Of a stretch of 64,000 nt of DNA, positions 23,887-31,699 are shown piece after piece (within the stretch, counting starts at the first letter, position 1; the number at the start of each line of letters is the position of its first letter). The translations under genes and the position numbers were made by a program. Origin of the DNA: Pseudonocardia sp. T1-2H. Lineage in GTDB: Bacteria; Actinomycetota; Actinomycetes; Mycobacteriales; Pseudonocardiaceae. The notes below the pieces were generated by a model. The model had not been told where the DNA came from. It saw nothing but the letters and a program-made list of their open reading frames with translations, and did not search any database. The stretch covers positions 5,828,001 through 5,892,000 of the forward strand of contig NZ_JBBPCL010000001.1 in assembly GCF_038039215.1 (NCBI RefSeq). Reading direction: 5' to 3'.

Positions 23887-25041
23887 GTGCGGGAGCTGCG
23901 CGCGCTCGCCGTCGACGGGTCCCCGGAGAGCGTCGAGCACCTGATCGGGGCCCTCGCCGCGGCGCTCGACGGCAGCGGGCCCGCGGTCGTGCCCGGACTC
24001 GTCGAGGTGCCCGCCGCGGAGGTGCCGGACGACGTCGCCGTCGTCATCGCGACGTCCGGCTCCACCGGCGAGCCCAAGTACGTGATGCTCACGGCCGCGG
24101 CGCTCACGGCGTCGGCCCGCGCGACCGAGGCCCGGCTCGGCGGGCCCGGCCGCTGGGTCCTCGCCCTGCCCGCGGACCACGTCGCCGGGGTGCAGGTGGT
24201 GCTGCGCGCGCTGCTCGCGGGGCAGCCTCCGGTGGTCCAGGACGTCCGCGAGGGATTTCGGCCGGCCGGGTTCGTCCGCGCGACGCGACGGCTGCCGCAC
24301 GGCGCGCGCCGCTACGTCAGCCTGGTCCCGACGCAGCTCCTGCGGATCCTCTCCGACGCCGGGGCCGCGCTGCACGCGCTCGCCGGCTACGACGCGGTGC
24401 TGGTCGGCGGTGCGGCGCTGGCCCCCGCCCTGCGCGAGCGGGCGGAGGCGGCCGGTATCCGCGTCGTCACGACTTACGGGATGAGCGAGACCTGCGGCGG
24501 CTGCGTCTACGACGGCGTCCCGCTCGACGGCGTTGACGTCCGGGTGGCGGAGGACGGGCGGCTGCTGCTGGGCGGCCCGACGCTCGCCCGGGGCTACCTC
24601 GGCGACCCCGGGGCCACCGCCGAGAGCTTCGCCGGCGGCTGGTTCCGCACCGGGGACGTCGGCCGGATCGTCGACGGGCGGGTCACGGTGCTCGGCCGGG
24701 CGGACGACATGATCGTCACGGGTGGGGAGAAGGTGGCCCCCGCCGCCGTGGAACGGGTACTGGCGGCCCAGCCCGGCGTCGGCGCGGTGTGCGTGGTGGG
24801 CGTGCCGGACCCGGAGTGGGGCTCGCTCGTCGCGGCGGCCGTCGTGCCGAGCGGCCCGGAGCCGGACGAGAAGGCGCTGCGGGACGCCGTGCGGGCCGTC
24901 GAGGGGCGGGCCGCGGTGCCCCGCCGGTTCCTGTTCCTCGACGAGCTGCCGGTGCGCGGGATCGGCAAGCCGGACCGCCGGGCCGTGGCGGACCTGCTCG
25001 CCGTCACCCCTGTGCACATTCCAAACGACCCGACCCGGTGA
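23887..25041 (+). CDS. menE: o-Succinylbenzoate-CoA ligase
   Basis: This 384-residue AMP-forming acyl-CoA ligase activates o-succinylbenzoate for MenB. ATP-binding motifs are ATSGSTGEPKYVML (P-loop), TYGMSETCGGCVYDG, WFRTGDVGR and GRADDMIVTGGEKV; the catalytic lysine motif is GIGKPDRR near the end. It is shorter than typical acyl-CoA synthetases (about 500 residues), as is usual for actinobacterial MenE, whose N-terminal domain is reduced. It starts with GTG one base after menB. Confidence 0.94.
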   Translation: MRELRALAVDGSPESVEHLIGALAAALDGSGPAVVPGLVEVPAAEVPDDVAVVIATSGSTGEPKYVMLTAAALTASARATEARLGGPGRWVLALPADHVAGVQVVLRALLAGQPPVVQDVREGFRPAGFVRATRRLPHGARRYVSLVPTQLLRILSDAGAALHALAGYDAVLVGGAALAPALRERAEAAGIRVVTTYGMSETCGGCVYDGVPLDGVDVRVAEDGRLLLGGPTLARGYLGDPGATAESFAGGWFRTGDVGRIVDGRVTVLGRADDMIVTGGEKVAPAAVERVLAAQPGVGAVCVVGVPDPEWGSLVAAAVVPSGPEPDEKALRDAVRAVEGRAAVPRRFLFLDELPVRGIGKPDRRAVADLLAVTPVHIPNDPTR

Positions 25042-25172
25042 CTTCCGGCTACACCCCATCAGGTCGCTCACTCTCCGCTTGTTGACCATTACCCGGTCAT
25101 CCGATCTGCTGCGTCCCAGGCGGCACTTCCTCACCTGCCGTCACAGTTTTCACAGGAGTCGCGGGAACGGAG

Positions 25173-26477
25173 ATGCGGATGCAGGTGCGCGGTGCCGTAC
25201 TGACAGCGGTCCTCGTCGGGGCGCTGTGTGCGGGCAGCGTCGTGCCGGCGGCGGCGGCGGAGACGACGGCCGCGCCGGCGAGCTGGCGGGAGAGCCTCGC
25301 GACGGGGGAAGCCGCGGGCGTCACGACCCGGGGTGGTGCCGCCGGCCTGGACCCCTCGTCCGCCTACCTCGCCCCACAGGACTCCGCCTCCGCTCAGGCC
25401 GAGGGCCTCACCGAGAGCCCGGCCCTGGTCCCGACCGGCCTGCTCACCCTCGGCCTGCGCACACTGGAGCGGCCCACCAGCCGGGTCGACTCGGTCCTGG
25501 ACGCGGACGTGCCCGAGGGCACCACGGCGTCCGTCGACGTCCGGGGGAAGCGCTCGAACGGGAACTGGACCGAGTGGATCCCGTCGACGACGACCGGGAC
25601 GAACACGGGCACGGCCGCCCTGCCCGAGGCCACGAACGTCGTGCAGGGACGGCTCGTGCTCACCGGATCGGCGGCGGACCCGGCCGCCCGGCCCGTCGTC
25701 CGGGACGTCACGCTCACCGCCGGGCCCGCGGCGGCGAGCACGGAGAGCGCCGTCACGGAGGCCCTGGCGCTCCGCTACTCGGTCTTCGCGACCCGCGAGG
25801 GGTTGGTCGGGGGTACCACCGCGAACGGCCACAGGATCGTGAACCGGGACCACTTCGTCGCCCTGCCGTCCCGGCGCGCGCTCTCCCCGCGGGACACGAG
25901 CGACTACTCGGTGAGGGTCTGCGCGCCCAACGGCCGCTGCGCGTTCGCGCCGGTCTGGGACATCGGCCCCTGGAACACCCGGGACGACTACTGGAACCCG
26001 CCCGCCCAGCGCCAGCAGTGGAAGGACCTCCCGCAGGGCACGCCCCAGGCCCAGGCCGCGTTCAGGACGGGCTACAACGGCGGCAGGGACCAGTTCGGCC
26101 GCAAGCTCGTCAACCCCGCGGGGATCGACCTCGGCGACGGCGTCTTCTGGGACGCGCTCGGCCTCAAGGACAACTCGCAGGTCACCGTCGACTACCTGTG
26201 GACGGGCTCGCTGCGGCTCTCCAAGGTCGTCGCGGTGGGCAACTCGCAGGAGAGCGCCGACGGTCTCGTCACGGTGCACGCGGCTCCGGACGCCGCCGCG
26301 TCGATCGTCGGGATCGCCGCGGAGGACGCGAGCGTCCCCGTGGAGTGCCTCGCCGGCTCCGGCGACGCATGGGTGCGGATCGGCGCAGGTCAATTCGTCG
26401 TCGCGGCCGCTCTGCCGGGCGCGGGGGACGTCACATCCTGCGGTTCCGGCGCGGGCTCCGGGGCACCGACGGACTAG
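25173..26477 (+). CDS. Secreted protein with double-psi beta-barrel (RlpA-like) and SH3-like domains
   Basis: This is a 434-residue exported protein. A signal peptide spans residues 1-29 (hydrophobic core LTAVLVGALCAG, cleavage near AAAAE). Residues about 95-190 form a beta-rich domain (WTEWIP... VQGRLVLTGSA) like the N-terminal region of actinobacterial secreted hydrolases. Residues about 200-345 look like a double-psi beta-barrel: GGTTANGHRIV, FAPVWDIGPWN, NPAGIDLGDGVFWDALG, VDYLW. Residues about 360-415 resemble a bacterial SH3 repeat. The fold suggests cell-wall binding or lytic activity, with no confirmed catalytic set. It separates menE and menA on the same strand. Confidence 0.75.
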   Translation: MRMQVRGAVLTAVLVGALCAGSVVPAAAAETTAAPASWRESLATGEAAGVTTRGGAAGLDPSSAYLAPQDSASAQAEGLTESPALVPTGLLTLGLRTLERPTSRVDSVLDADVPEGTTASVDVRGKRSNGNWTEWIPSTTTGTNTGTAALPEATNVVQGRLVLTGSAADPAARPVVRDVTLTAGPAAASTESAVTEALALRYSVFATREGLVGGTTANGHRIVNRDHFVALPSRRALSPRDTSDYSVRVCAPNGRCAFAPVWDIGPWNTRDDYWNPPAQRQQWKDLPQGTPQAQAAFRTGYNGGRDQFGRKLVNPAGIDLGDGVFWDALGLKDNSQVTVDYLWTGSLRLSKVVAVGNSQESADGLVTVHAAPDAAASIVGIAAEDASVPVECLAGSGDAWVRIGAGQFVVAAALPGAGDVTSCGSGAGSGAPTD

Positions 26478-26486
26478 GTTCGTGGT

Positions 26487-27368
26487 GTGGCCACGCTGTC
26501 GCAGTGGGTCGAGGGCGCGCGACCCCGCACCCTTCCCACCGCCGTCTCCCCCGTCCTCGTCGGCACCGGCGCCGCCATCGGGTCGGGCACCGTCGACATC
26601 GGACGGGCGGTGCTGGCGCTGGTCGTCGCCGTCGCCCTGGTGATCGGCGTGAACTTCGCCAACGACTACTCCGACGGCATCCGCGGGACGGACGACGACC
26701 GCGTCGGCCCGATGCGGCTCGTCGGATCGAAGGTGGCCGCGCCCACCGCGGTCCGCACGGCCGCGCTCGTCTGCTTCGCGATCGCGGCGCTGGCCGGACT
26801 GACGCTGGTCTCGCTGTCCGAGTCGTGGTGGATGATCGCCGCCGGCGCCGTCTGCATCGCCGGGGCCTGGTTCTACACCGGCGGCAAGCGCCCCTACGGC
26901 TACGCCGGGCTCGGCGAGGTCGCGGTGTTCGTGTTCTTCGGCCCGGTCGCGGTGCTGGGGACGACGCTGACGCAGGCGGGCTCGATCGGGCCGCTCGCCG
27001 TCGTGTGCTCGGTGGCCGTCGGGTTCCTGACGTGCGCCGTGCTGGTCGCGAACAACGTCCGGGACATCGCGACGGACGAGGTCTCCGGCAAGCGCACGCT
27101 CGCCGTCACGCTCGGGGACAGGGACACGCGCCGGCTCTACGCGGCGCTGATCGTCCTGCCGTTCCTGCTCTCGATCGGCGCCGGGATCCGCAGCTGGCCG
27201 ATGCTGCTCGGGCTGCTGGCGCTGCCGCTGGCGGTCGGGCTCGTCCGCCGGGTGCTGGCCGGGGCGGACGGCCGGAAGCTGATCAAGGTGCTCAAGGACA
27301 CCGGGCTGACGCTCCTGGCCTGGTCAGCCGCGACCGGCGTCGGCCTCGCGCTCGGCGTGCTGTTCTGA
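26487..27368 (+). CDS. menA: 1,4-dihydroxy-2-naphthoate polyprenyltransferase
   Basis: This 293-residue integral membrane prenyltransferase of the UbiA superfamily attaches the polyprenyl chain to dihydroxynaphthoate. It opens with the MenA block WVEGARPRTLPTAVSPVLVG. The first Asp-rich motif is NFANDYSDGIRGTDDDRVGP (about residues 57-76) and the second is NNVRDIATDEVSGKRTLAV. About nine hydrophobic helices are present. It starts with GTG at 26487, 9 nt after the secreted-protein stop, so cotranscription is likely. The 3' end overlaps the convergent DUF4229 gene by 45 nt. Confidence 0.95.
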   Translation: MATLSQWVEGARPRTLPTAVSPVLVGTGAAIGSGTVDIGRAVLALVVAVALVIGVNFANDYSDGIRGTDDDRVGPMRLVGSKVAAPTAVRTAALVCFAIAALAGLTLVSLSESWWMIAAGAVCIAGAWFYTGGKRPYGYAGLGEVAVFVFFGPVAVLGTTLTQAGSIGPLAVVCSVAVGFLTCAVLVANNVRDIATDEVSGKRTLAVTLGDRDTRRLYAALIVLPFLLSIGAGIRSWPMLLGLLALPLAVGLVRRVLAGADGRKLIKVLKDTGLTLLAWSAATGVGLALGVLF

Positions 27369-27743
27369 GGGCTGCCCGTCCTCGCCCCGGACGTCGTCGC
27401 CGCCGGTCCCGGCCCCGTCGAGGTCCGCGGGCCGGGGCTCCTCGCGCCGGGCTTCCTCGCCGCGCAGCCGGGAGCGCAGGGATTCGCGCTCGGCGGAGCG
27501 TCGCCGACGCGCCTCCCCGAGCGCCAGGTCCAGCCGCGCGCGCAGGGACCGGAACACCACCAGGGACAGCGGCAGCGCGACGATCAGGCCCAGCAGGACC
27601 GACAGCAGCAGCGGGACCCCCGCGACCGACAGCAGCGCCGCGATGACGCCCACGAGGGCGATCCGCGCGAGCGCGTAGAGCGTCAGGGTGGACGCGAGGC
27701 CGGGTGCGGCGTGCGGAGTGCCGGAGTCGTCGGACGTGCTCAT
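27324..27743 (-). CDS. DUF4229 family small membrane protein
   Basis: This is a 139-residue protein with two adjacent hydrophobic helices (about residues 17-62), followed by a highly charged Arg/Glu-rich cytoplasmic tail. The pattern LYALARIALVGVIAALL and LRARLDLALGEARRRR is typical of actinobacterial DUF4229 proteins. Function is unknown. The start is the ATG at 27741-27743; upstream open frame is ignored. Its 3' end overlaps the end of menA on the opposite strand. It is divergent from bldC. Confidence 0.75.
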   Translation of the reverse strand: MSTSDDSGTPHAAPGLASTLTLYALARIALVGVIAALLSVAGVPLLLSVLLGLIVALPLSLVVFRSLRARLDLALGEARRRRSAERESLRSRLRGEEARREEPRPADLDGAGTGGDDVRGEDGQPSEQHAEREADAGRG

Positions 27744-27973
27744 GCGGTCGAGGGTACGACCCCCGGGCGCATCGCGTCGCCGCAGGTGGGAACCGCCGTC
27801 GCGGCGCGGGAACTCGGGGCGGGCGGTGTTCGTTGTCGAGGCGCGGCGTTCCCCGGATCGGGCCTTTGCGTCCGTTTTGCCCTTTAAGAGCCCTTTACCT
27901 CCGCCCAACCGTTCGAGTACCCGGGGTCCCAGGTGTCACGATGGCCCGGTAATCGACGATGCGGAGGCTTTGG

Positions 27974-28195
27974 ATGTCTGCTCCGACCACGACCGGGAAC
28001 GAGCGGCTCCTCACCCCAGGTGAGGTCGCCGCCCTGTTCCGCGTCGATCCGAAGACCGTGACCCGCTGGGCCTCGGCCGGACGGATCGGATCGATCCGGA
28101 CGCCCGGTGGCCACCGGCGCTTCCGGGAGTCCGAGGTGCGCGGCATGCTCGCGGACCTCACCAGTGAGGCGACGCTGCCGACGCGCCACCCCTGA
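27974..28195 (+). CDS. bldC: BldC-type MerR-like developmental regulator
   Basis: This 73-residue DNA-binding protein is almost entirely a winged HTH: LLTPGEVAALFRVDPKTVTRWASAGRIGSIRTPGGHRRFRE-type sequence in residues about 12-52. It is nearly the same as Streptomyces BldC, which binds cooperatively to direct repeats and times sporulation. Start: ATG at 27974 with a perfect GGAGG site 6 nt before (27963-27967); an in-frame ATG 15 nt upstream lacks such a site. A large hairpin begins 3 nt after the stop, so the gene is probably monocistronic. Confidence 0.92.
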   Translation: MSAPTTTGNERLLTPGEVAALFRVDPKTVTRWASAGRIGSIRTPGGHRRFRESEVRGMLADLTSEATLPTRHP

Positions 28196-28197
28196 AC

Positions 28198-28253
28198 GAC
28201 GACACGAGCCGGGGCCCGGTCACCATGACCGGACCCCGGCCCGTCGTGTCGTC
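28198..28253 (+). terminator. Strong hairpin terminator after bldC
   Basis: A long inverted repeat, about 25 bp of near-continuous pairing (GACGACACG...CGTGTCGTC outside, CCGGTCA/TGACCGG inside), starts 3 nt after the bldC stop. One unpaired position and a CCA loop are visible. No T tract. Confidence 0.8.
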
Positions 28254-28377
28254 CGGGGCCCGCCGAGGGCCACCGCGGCGGTCGCCCGACCCCTGATATG
28301 GGGCGCCACCCGATGACGGTCGCTTTACCCGGGCATTGCCCTTCCTCCGCTACGCTCGACCACGGAGGTGGTGGTTG

Positions 28378-28593
28378 ATGCTGTTCCTGATCGCATTCGC
28401 CGGCGCCGCGATCATCGCCCTGCTGCTGTGGCGGGCGATGCAGACCGATCGCGCCGAGGTACCGGGCGGTACCGCCCAGCAGTCCGCCCCGGCGGATCGT
28501 CGGCCGCGCGCCACCGGCCCGGACGACGATCCCGATTTCCTGCGGCACCTGGCCGAGTCCATCAAGCGTCCCGAGGACCCGCCCTCGGCCTGA
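28378..28593 (+). CDS. Small single-pass membrane protein
   Basis: This is a 71-residue protein with one N-terminal hydrophobic helix (about residues 1-22, MLFLIAFAGAAIIALLLW) followed by a polar, Pro/Asp-rich tail ending FLRHLAESIKRPEDPPS. Start: ATG at 28378 with a GGAGG site at 28364-28368. GC3 is high, supporting coding. I do not recognise a family; similar small membrane proteins are common in actinobacteria. A 10-bp-stem terminator follows the stop. Confidence 0.65.
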   Translation: MLFLIAFAGAAIIALLLWRAMQTDRAEVPGGTAQQSAPADRRPRATGPDDDPDFLRHLAESIKRPEDPPSA

Positions 28594-28603
28594 GCAGATC
28601 CCT

Positions 28604-28627
28604 CCCGGGGTCGCATACGACCCCGGG
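28604..28627. terminator. Hairpin between convergent genes
   Basis: Perfect 10-bp stem CCCGGGGTCG/CGACCCCGGG with a CATA loop, 10 nt after the small membrane protein stop. It can serve either strand, because the minus-strand MinD-like gene also ends in this gap. Confidence 0.75.
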
Positions 28628-28674
28628 CCAGGTCGCTCCCCCACCGCGATCCCTGCTGAAGGGTCGCGCCCCCG

Positions 28675-28720
28675 CCTCAGGAGGGCCCCTGCCTCAGGAG
28701 GGCCCCCGTCTCAGGAGGGG
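28675..28720. repeat. 17-bp tandem repeats
   Basis: Two full copies of CCTCAGGAGGGCCCCTG (second ends CCCG) at 28675-28691 and 28692-28708 are followed by a partial third reaching into the MinD-like stop codon (28711-28713). The tract is mostly intergenic. Confidence 0.7.
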
Positions 28721-30636
28721 AAACCGTCCGCCACGGACGCCGCGAGCTCCAGCAACGCGATCTGCGTCGCCTGGTCCAGCCGCTCCAGGTCCACCTCCGC
28801 GCCCTCCTCGAGATGCGCGTCGAACGGGATCTGCACCACCGCCCGGCAACGACCCGAGAAGTGCTCCGCCACCCGCTGCAGGTCCACACCGCCCGCGCTC
28901 CGGTGCACGCAGTTGATCACCGCGACCGCGTTGCGGACGAGGTCCTGGTGACCGTGCGCGTCCAGCCAGTCCATCGTCGCCGACGCGCTGCGGGCGCCGT
29001 CGATCGAACCCGACGAGACGATGATCAGCTGGTCCGCGACGCCGAGCACGCCGTACATCGCAGAGTGCATCAGTCCGGTGCCGCAGTCCGTCAGGACGAT
29101 GTTGTAGAAGTGCTCGAGCAGCGTGACCGTGCGGCGGTAGTCCCGCTCGCTGTACGCCTCGGACACGGCCGGGTCCTGCTCGCTGGCCAGCACCTCGAGC
29201 CGGGACGCCCCCTGCGAGGTGTAGGCGCGGACGTCGGTGTAGCGGCGGACCCGCTGGGCGTCGCGGAGCAGGTGGCGGACCGTCGCGCTGGTCTCCAGCG
29301 GGATCTTCTGGCTGAGCGTGCCGCGGTCCGGGTTGGCGTCGACCGCCACGACCCGGTCCCCGCGCAGCGACGCGAAGGTGGCGCCGAGGGTCGCGGTGAT
29401 CGTGGTCTTGCCGACCCCGCCCTTGAGGCTCAGGGTAGCGATCTTGTGGCAGCCCAGCAGCGGCTGGTTGACCCGCGCCGTGAGCTCGCGCTTGCGGACG
29501 TCCGCGGGGCTCTCGCCGGGGTTGAGCATCCGGCCGGTGACCAGGTAGAGGAGCTTGCGCCAGCCGGACTGCGGCGGCCGCTTCGACGGCCGCAGCAACC
29601 GCGCCGAGGACAGGGCCGCGTCCTCGGTCAGGGCCGCTTCCGCCGCCCGGGCGCGGTGCGCCTCCTGCGCGGCGACGGCTCCGGGGTCCGTCCAGCGCCC
29701 GACGCCCCGCGTCGCCCGGGTCTGCTCGCCCGGCTCGGCGTGCCCGGCACCGACGTGCGTCCGGTCGGCCGGACCGGGAGCCGGGTCACCCACCGGGGCC
29801 GATGGCGCGGCATGGGCGCCGGTGTCGGCGGCCGTCTCGGCGGTCTGCACGGGCAGGTCGAGGCGGGCAGGGATCCCGGGCCAGGCGGTCGGGGGCGTCT
29901 CGGGCTGCTCCTCGCCGGGCACCGGTTCCGCACGAGGCGGCTCCGGACGGCGCTGCGGCTGGGGCCGCCACTCCTGCGTCGCCGGCGCCTCGGCTGCGGG
30001 AGCCTGCGGGGCCGGCGTCTGCGTGGCCGGGGCGTGGGCGACAAGGTGCGAATAGCCGACGCCGCTGTGCCGGCCCGAGCTCGTCGACACCTGCGGGTCG
30101 TGCCGGCCGGAATCCTGCTGCGGGCCGGTGTGCTCGTCCGTTGCGGGCCGGTGCTGCCCCTGCCGCTCGGTCCCCTCCGGCGGTGTCCGCGTGTCGTCCG
30201 GGGCCGGGACGTCCGCCAGGTCGTCCTCGAGGTCCTCGTCGAGCAGCGCCGCCCCCCAGTCCCCGTCGTCCGGGACCACCCCCCAGGCCTCGGAGTCCCG
30301 GCGGAAGCCGAGCTCCGGGCGTCGAGCCGGGTCGACCGGCGGGGGGACCTCGGCGTGGCTCCCGTCGGTCCGTTCCTGCCCGGTGGCCTGCGCCGCCGCG
30401 TGGCCGTTCACCGGGGGGTACTCGGCGGCCGGGCCGTCCTCTGCAGGAGCGGCGGCCGCGGGGACGTCGTCCTCGACGGGCCGGGTCTCGATGTCCGGAC
30501 GCGCCCGGGGCGACGGTGTCAGCGGTGTCGTCCGGCGCGACCGGCCCGACGGCGGCTGGCCCGCCGCGGCCCAGCGTTCCCGGACGTACCGGCCCACGGA
30601 GCCGTCAGGAAGCTGGTCCGGCTCTCGATCGCTCAC
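28711..30636 (-). CDS. MinD/ParA-like ATPase with long disordered N-terminus
   Basis: This is a 641-residue protein. Residues about 1-370 are low complexity, rich in Pro, Ala, Glu and Gln, and probably disordered. The C-terminal 245 residues form a SIMIBI ATPase: deviant Walker A KGGVGKTT (about 405-412), AVDANPDRGTL, LTDCGTG and LIIVSSGSIDGARSA. This layout resembles actinobacterial EspI/Rv3876-like ATPases linked to type VII secretion and the conserved gene next to ccsA in mycobacteria. No ESX genes are in the window. I used the GTG at 30634-30636 (VSDREPDQLPDGSVGRY). It is downstream of ccsB on the same strand (93-nt gap). Confidence 0.82.
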   Translation of the reverse strand: MSDREPDQLPDGSVGRYVRERWAAAGQPPSGRSRRTTPLTPSPRARPDIETRPVEDDVPAAAAPAEDGPAAEYPPVNGHAAAQATGQERTDGSHAEVPPPVDPARRPELGFRRDSEAWGVVPDDGDWGAALLDEDLEDDLADVPAPDDTRTPPEGTERQGQHRPATDEHTGPQQDSGRHDPQVSTSSGRHSGVGYSHLVAHAPATQTPAPQAPAAEAPATQEWRPQPQRRPEPPRAEPVPGEEQPETPPTAWPGIPARLDLPVQTAETAADTGAHAAPSAPVGDPAPGPADRTHVGAGHAEPGEQTRATRGVGRWTDPGAVAAQEAHRARAAEAALTEDAALSSARLLRPSKRPPQSGWRKLLYLVTGRMLNPGESPADVRKRELTARVNQPLLGCHKIATLSLKGGVGKTTITATLGATFASLRGDRVVAVDANPDRGTLSQKIPLETSATVRHLLRDAQRVRRYTDVRAYTSQGASRLEVLASEQDPAVSEAYSERDYRRTVTLLEHFYNIVLTDCGTGLMHSAMYGVLGVADQLIIVSSGSIDGARSASATMDWLDAHGHQDLVRNAVAVINCVHRSAGGVDLQRVAEHFSGRCRAVVQIPFDAHLEEGAEVDLERLDQATQIALLELAASVADGFPS

Positions 30637-30729
30637 GGTTGCCGACCGTAGTCGTGGAGACGGTCTTGTGCGAGAAGACGGGAGCCGAACCACTCACGGG
30701 GGGACGCGGCCCGGATGCGGCGGCGGCTC

Positions 30730-31695
30730 TCAGAGGCCCGCGTACGAGTGCAGCCCGGCCACGACCATGTTGATGAAGAACAGGTTGAACATGACGGTGG
30801 CGAAGCCCAGGACGTTGATCCACGCGGCGCCGGTGGTGCGCCAGCCGGCGGTCGCCCGGGCGTGCAGGTACGCGGCGTAGACGACCCACGCGACGAAGGC
30901 GACGGTCTCCTTCGGGTCCCAGCCCCAGAACCGGCCCCAGGCCGCCTCGGCCCAGATCGCGCCCGCGATCACCGCGAACGTGTACAGCGGGAAGGCGACG
31001 GCCGAGATGCGGTAGGCGAGGCGGTCCAGCGCCTCGACCGACGGGAGCTTCGCGGTGAACGCGGACAGCTTGCCCGACCGTCGCAGCAGGTAGGCGATGC
31101 TCGCGAAGCCCGCCACCAGGAACAGGCCGGACGCGATCGTGACCGTGGTGACGTGGATGATCAGCCAGTAGGACTGCAGCGCCGGGACGACCGGGGCCGC
31201 CTGGGCGTAGAGCACCGTCCCGGCCAGGTACAGCAGGATCAGCACGGGCGGCAGCACGAACGCGCCGACCCGGCGGATCGACGGGGTGCGGCGCAGCACC
31301 ACGAGCCACGTGACGACGGCGGCCAGACCGATCGCCGACGCGAACTCGTACATGTTGCCCAGCGGCCAGCGGCCGACCGCCAGCCCGCGCAGCACGATCG
31401 CGCCGACGTGCAGGAGCACGCCCAGCACGGTTAGCGACACGGCCATGCCGCCGAAGCGGTCCGACCGGGTCCGCCCGCCCGCGGCGGGAACGGCCCGCTC
31501 GCCGTCCGGCGGTGTCGCGGTGAGGGTGCCGCCCGCCGCACCCTCGGCGGAGGCGCCCGCGAGCGCCGGGACCGGCGCGGTCGTGCGGGCCAGCACGTAC
31601 TCGACGGCGTGCATCAGCATCGCGATGGTGTAGACCGCGACCGCGGCCTTGAACACCAGGTCGCTGTACGCGGACAGCATCGGGTCGACGGGCAT
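30730..31695 (-). CDS. ccsB: Cytochrome c biogenesis protein CcsB (heme handling, WWD family)
   Basis: This is a 321-residue polytopic membrane protein of System II cytochrome c maturation. The WWD/heme-handling signature WGRFWGWDPKETVAF is near residue 250, and conserved histidines occur in LLHVGAI, LIIHVTTVT and the final helices. With ResB it forms the heme exporter/synthase that attaches heme to apocytochromes outside the membrane. It starts with ATG 4 nt after resB on the same strand, completing ccdA-resB-ccsB. Confidence 0.95.
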   Translation of the reverse strand: MPVDPMLSAYSDLVFKAAVAVYTIAMLMHAVEYVLARTTAPVPALAGASAEGAAGGTLTATPPDGERAVPAAGGRTRSDRFGGMAVSLTVLGVLLHVGAIVLRGLAVGRWPLGNMYEFASAIGLAAVVTWLVVLRRTPSIRRVGAFVLPPVLILLYLAGTVLYAQAAPVVPALQSYWLIIHVTTVTIASGLFLVAGFASIAYLLRRSGKLSAFTAKLPSVEALDRLAYRISAVAFPLYTFAVIAGAIWAEAAWGRFWGWDPKETVAFVAWVVYAAYLHARATAGWRTTGAAWINVLGFATVMFNLFFINMVVAGLHSYAGL

Positions 31696-31699
31696 TGCC

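Noticed and set aside
25140..25160. TCACAG/TTCACAG repeat upstream of the secreted protein as a Rex or other operator
   Set aside because: It is a direct repeat on one strand rather than a palindrome and does not fit the Rex consensus.
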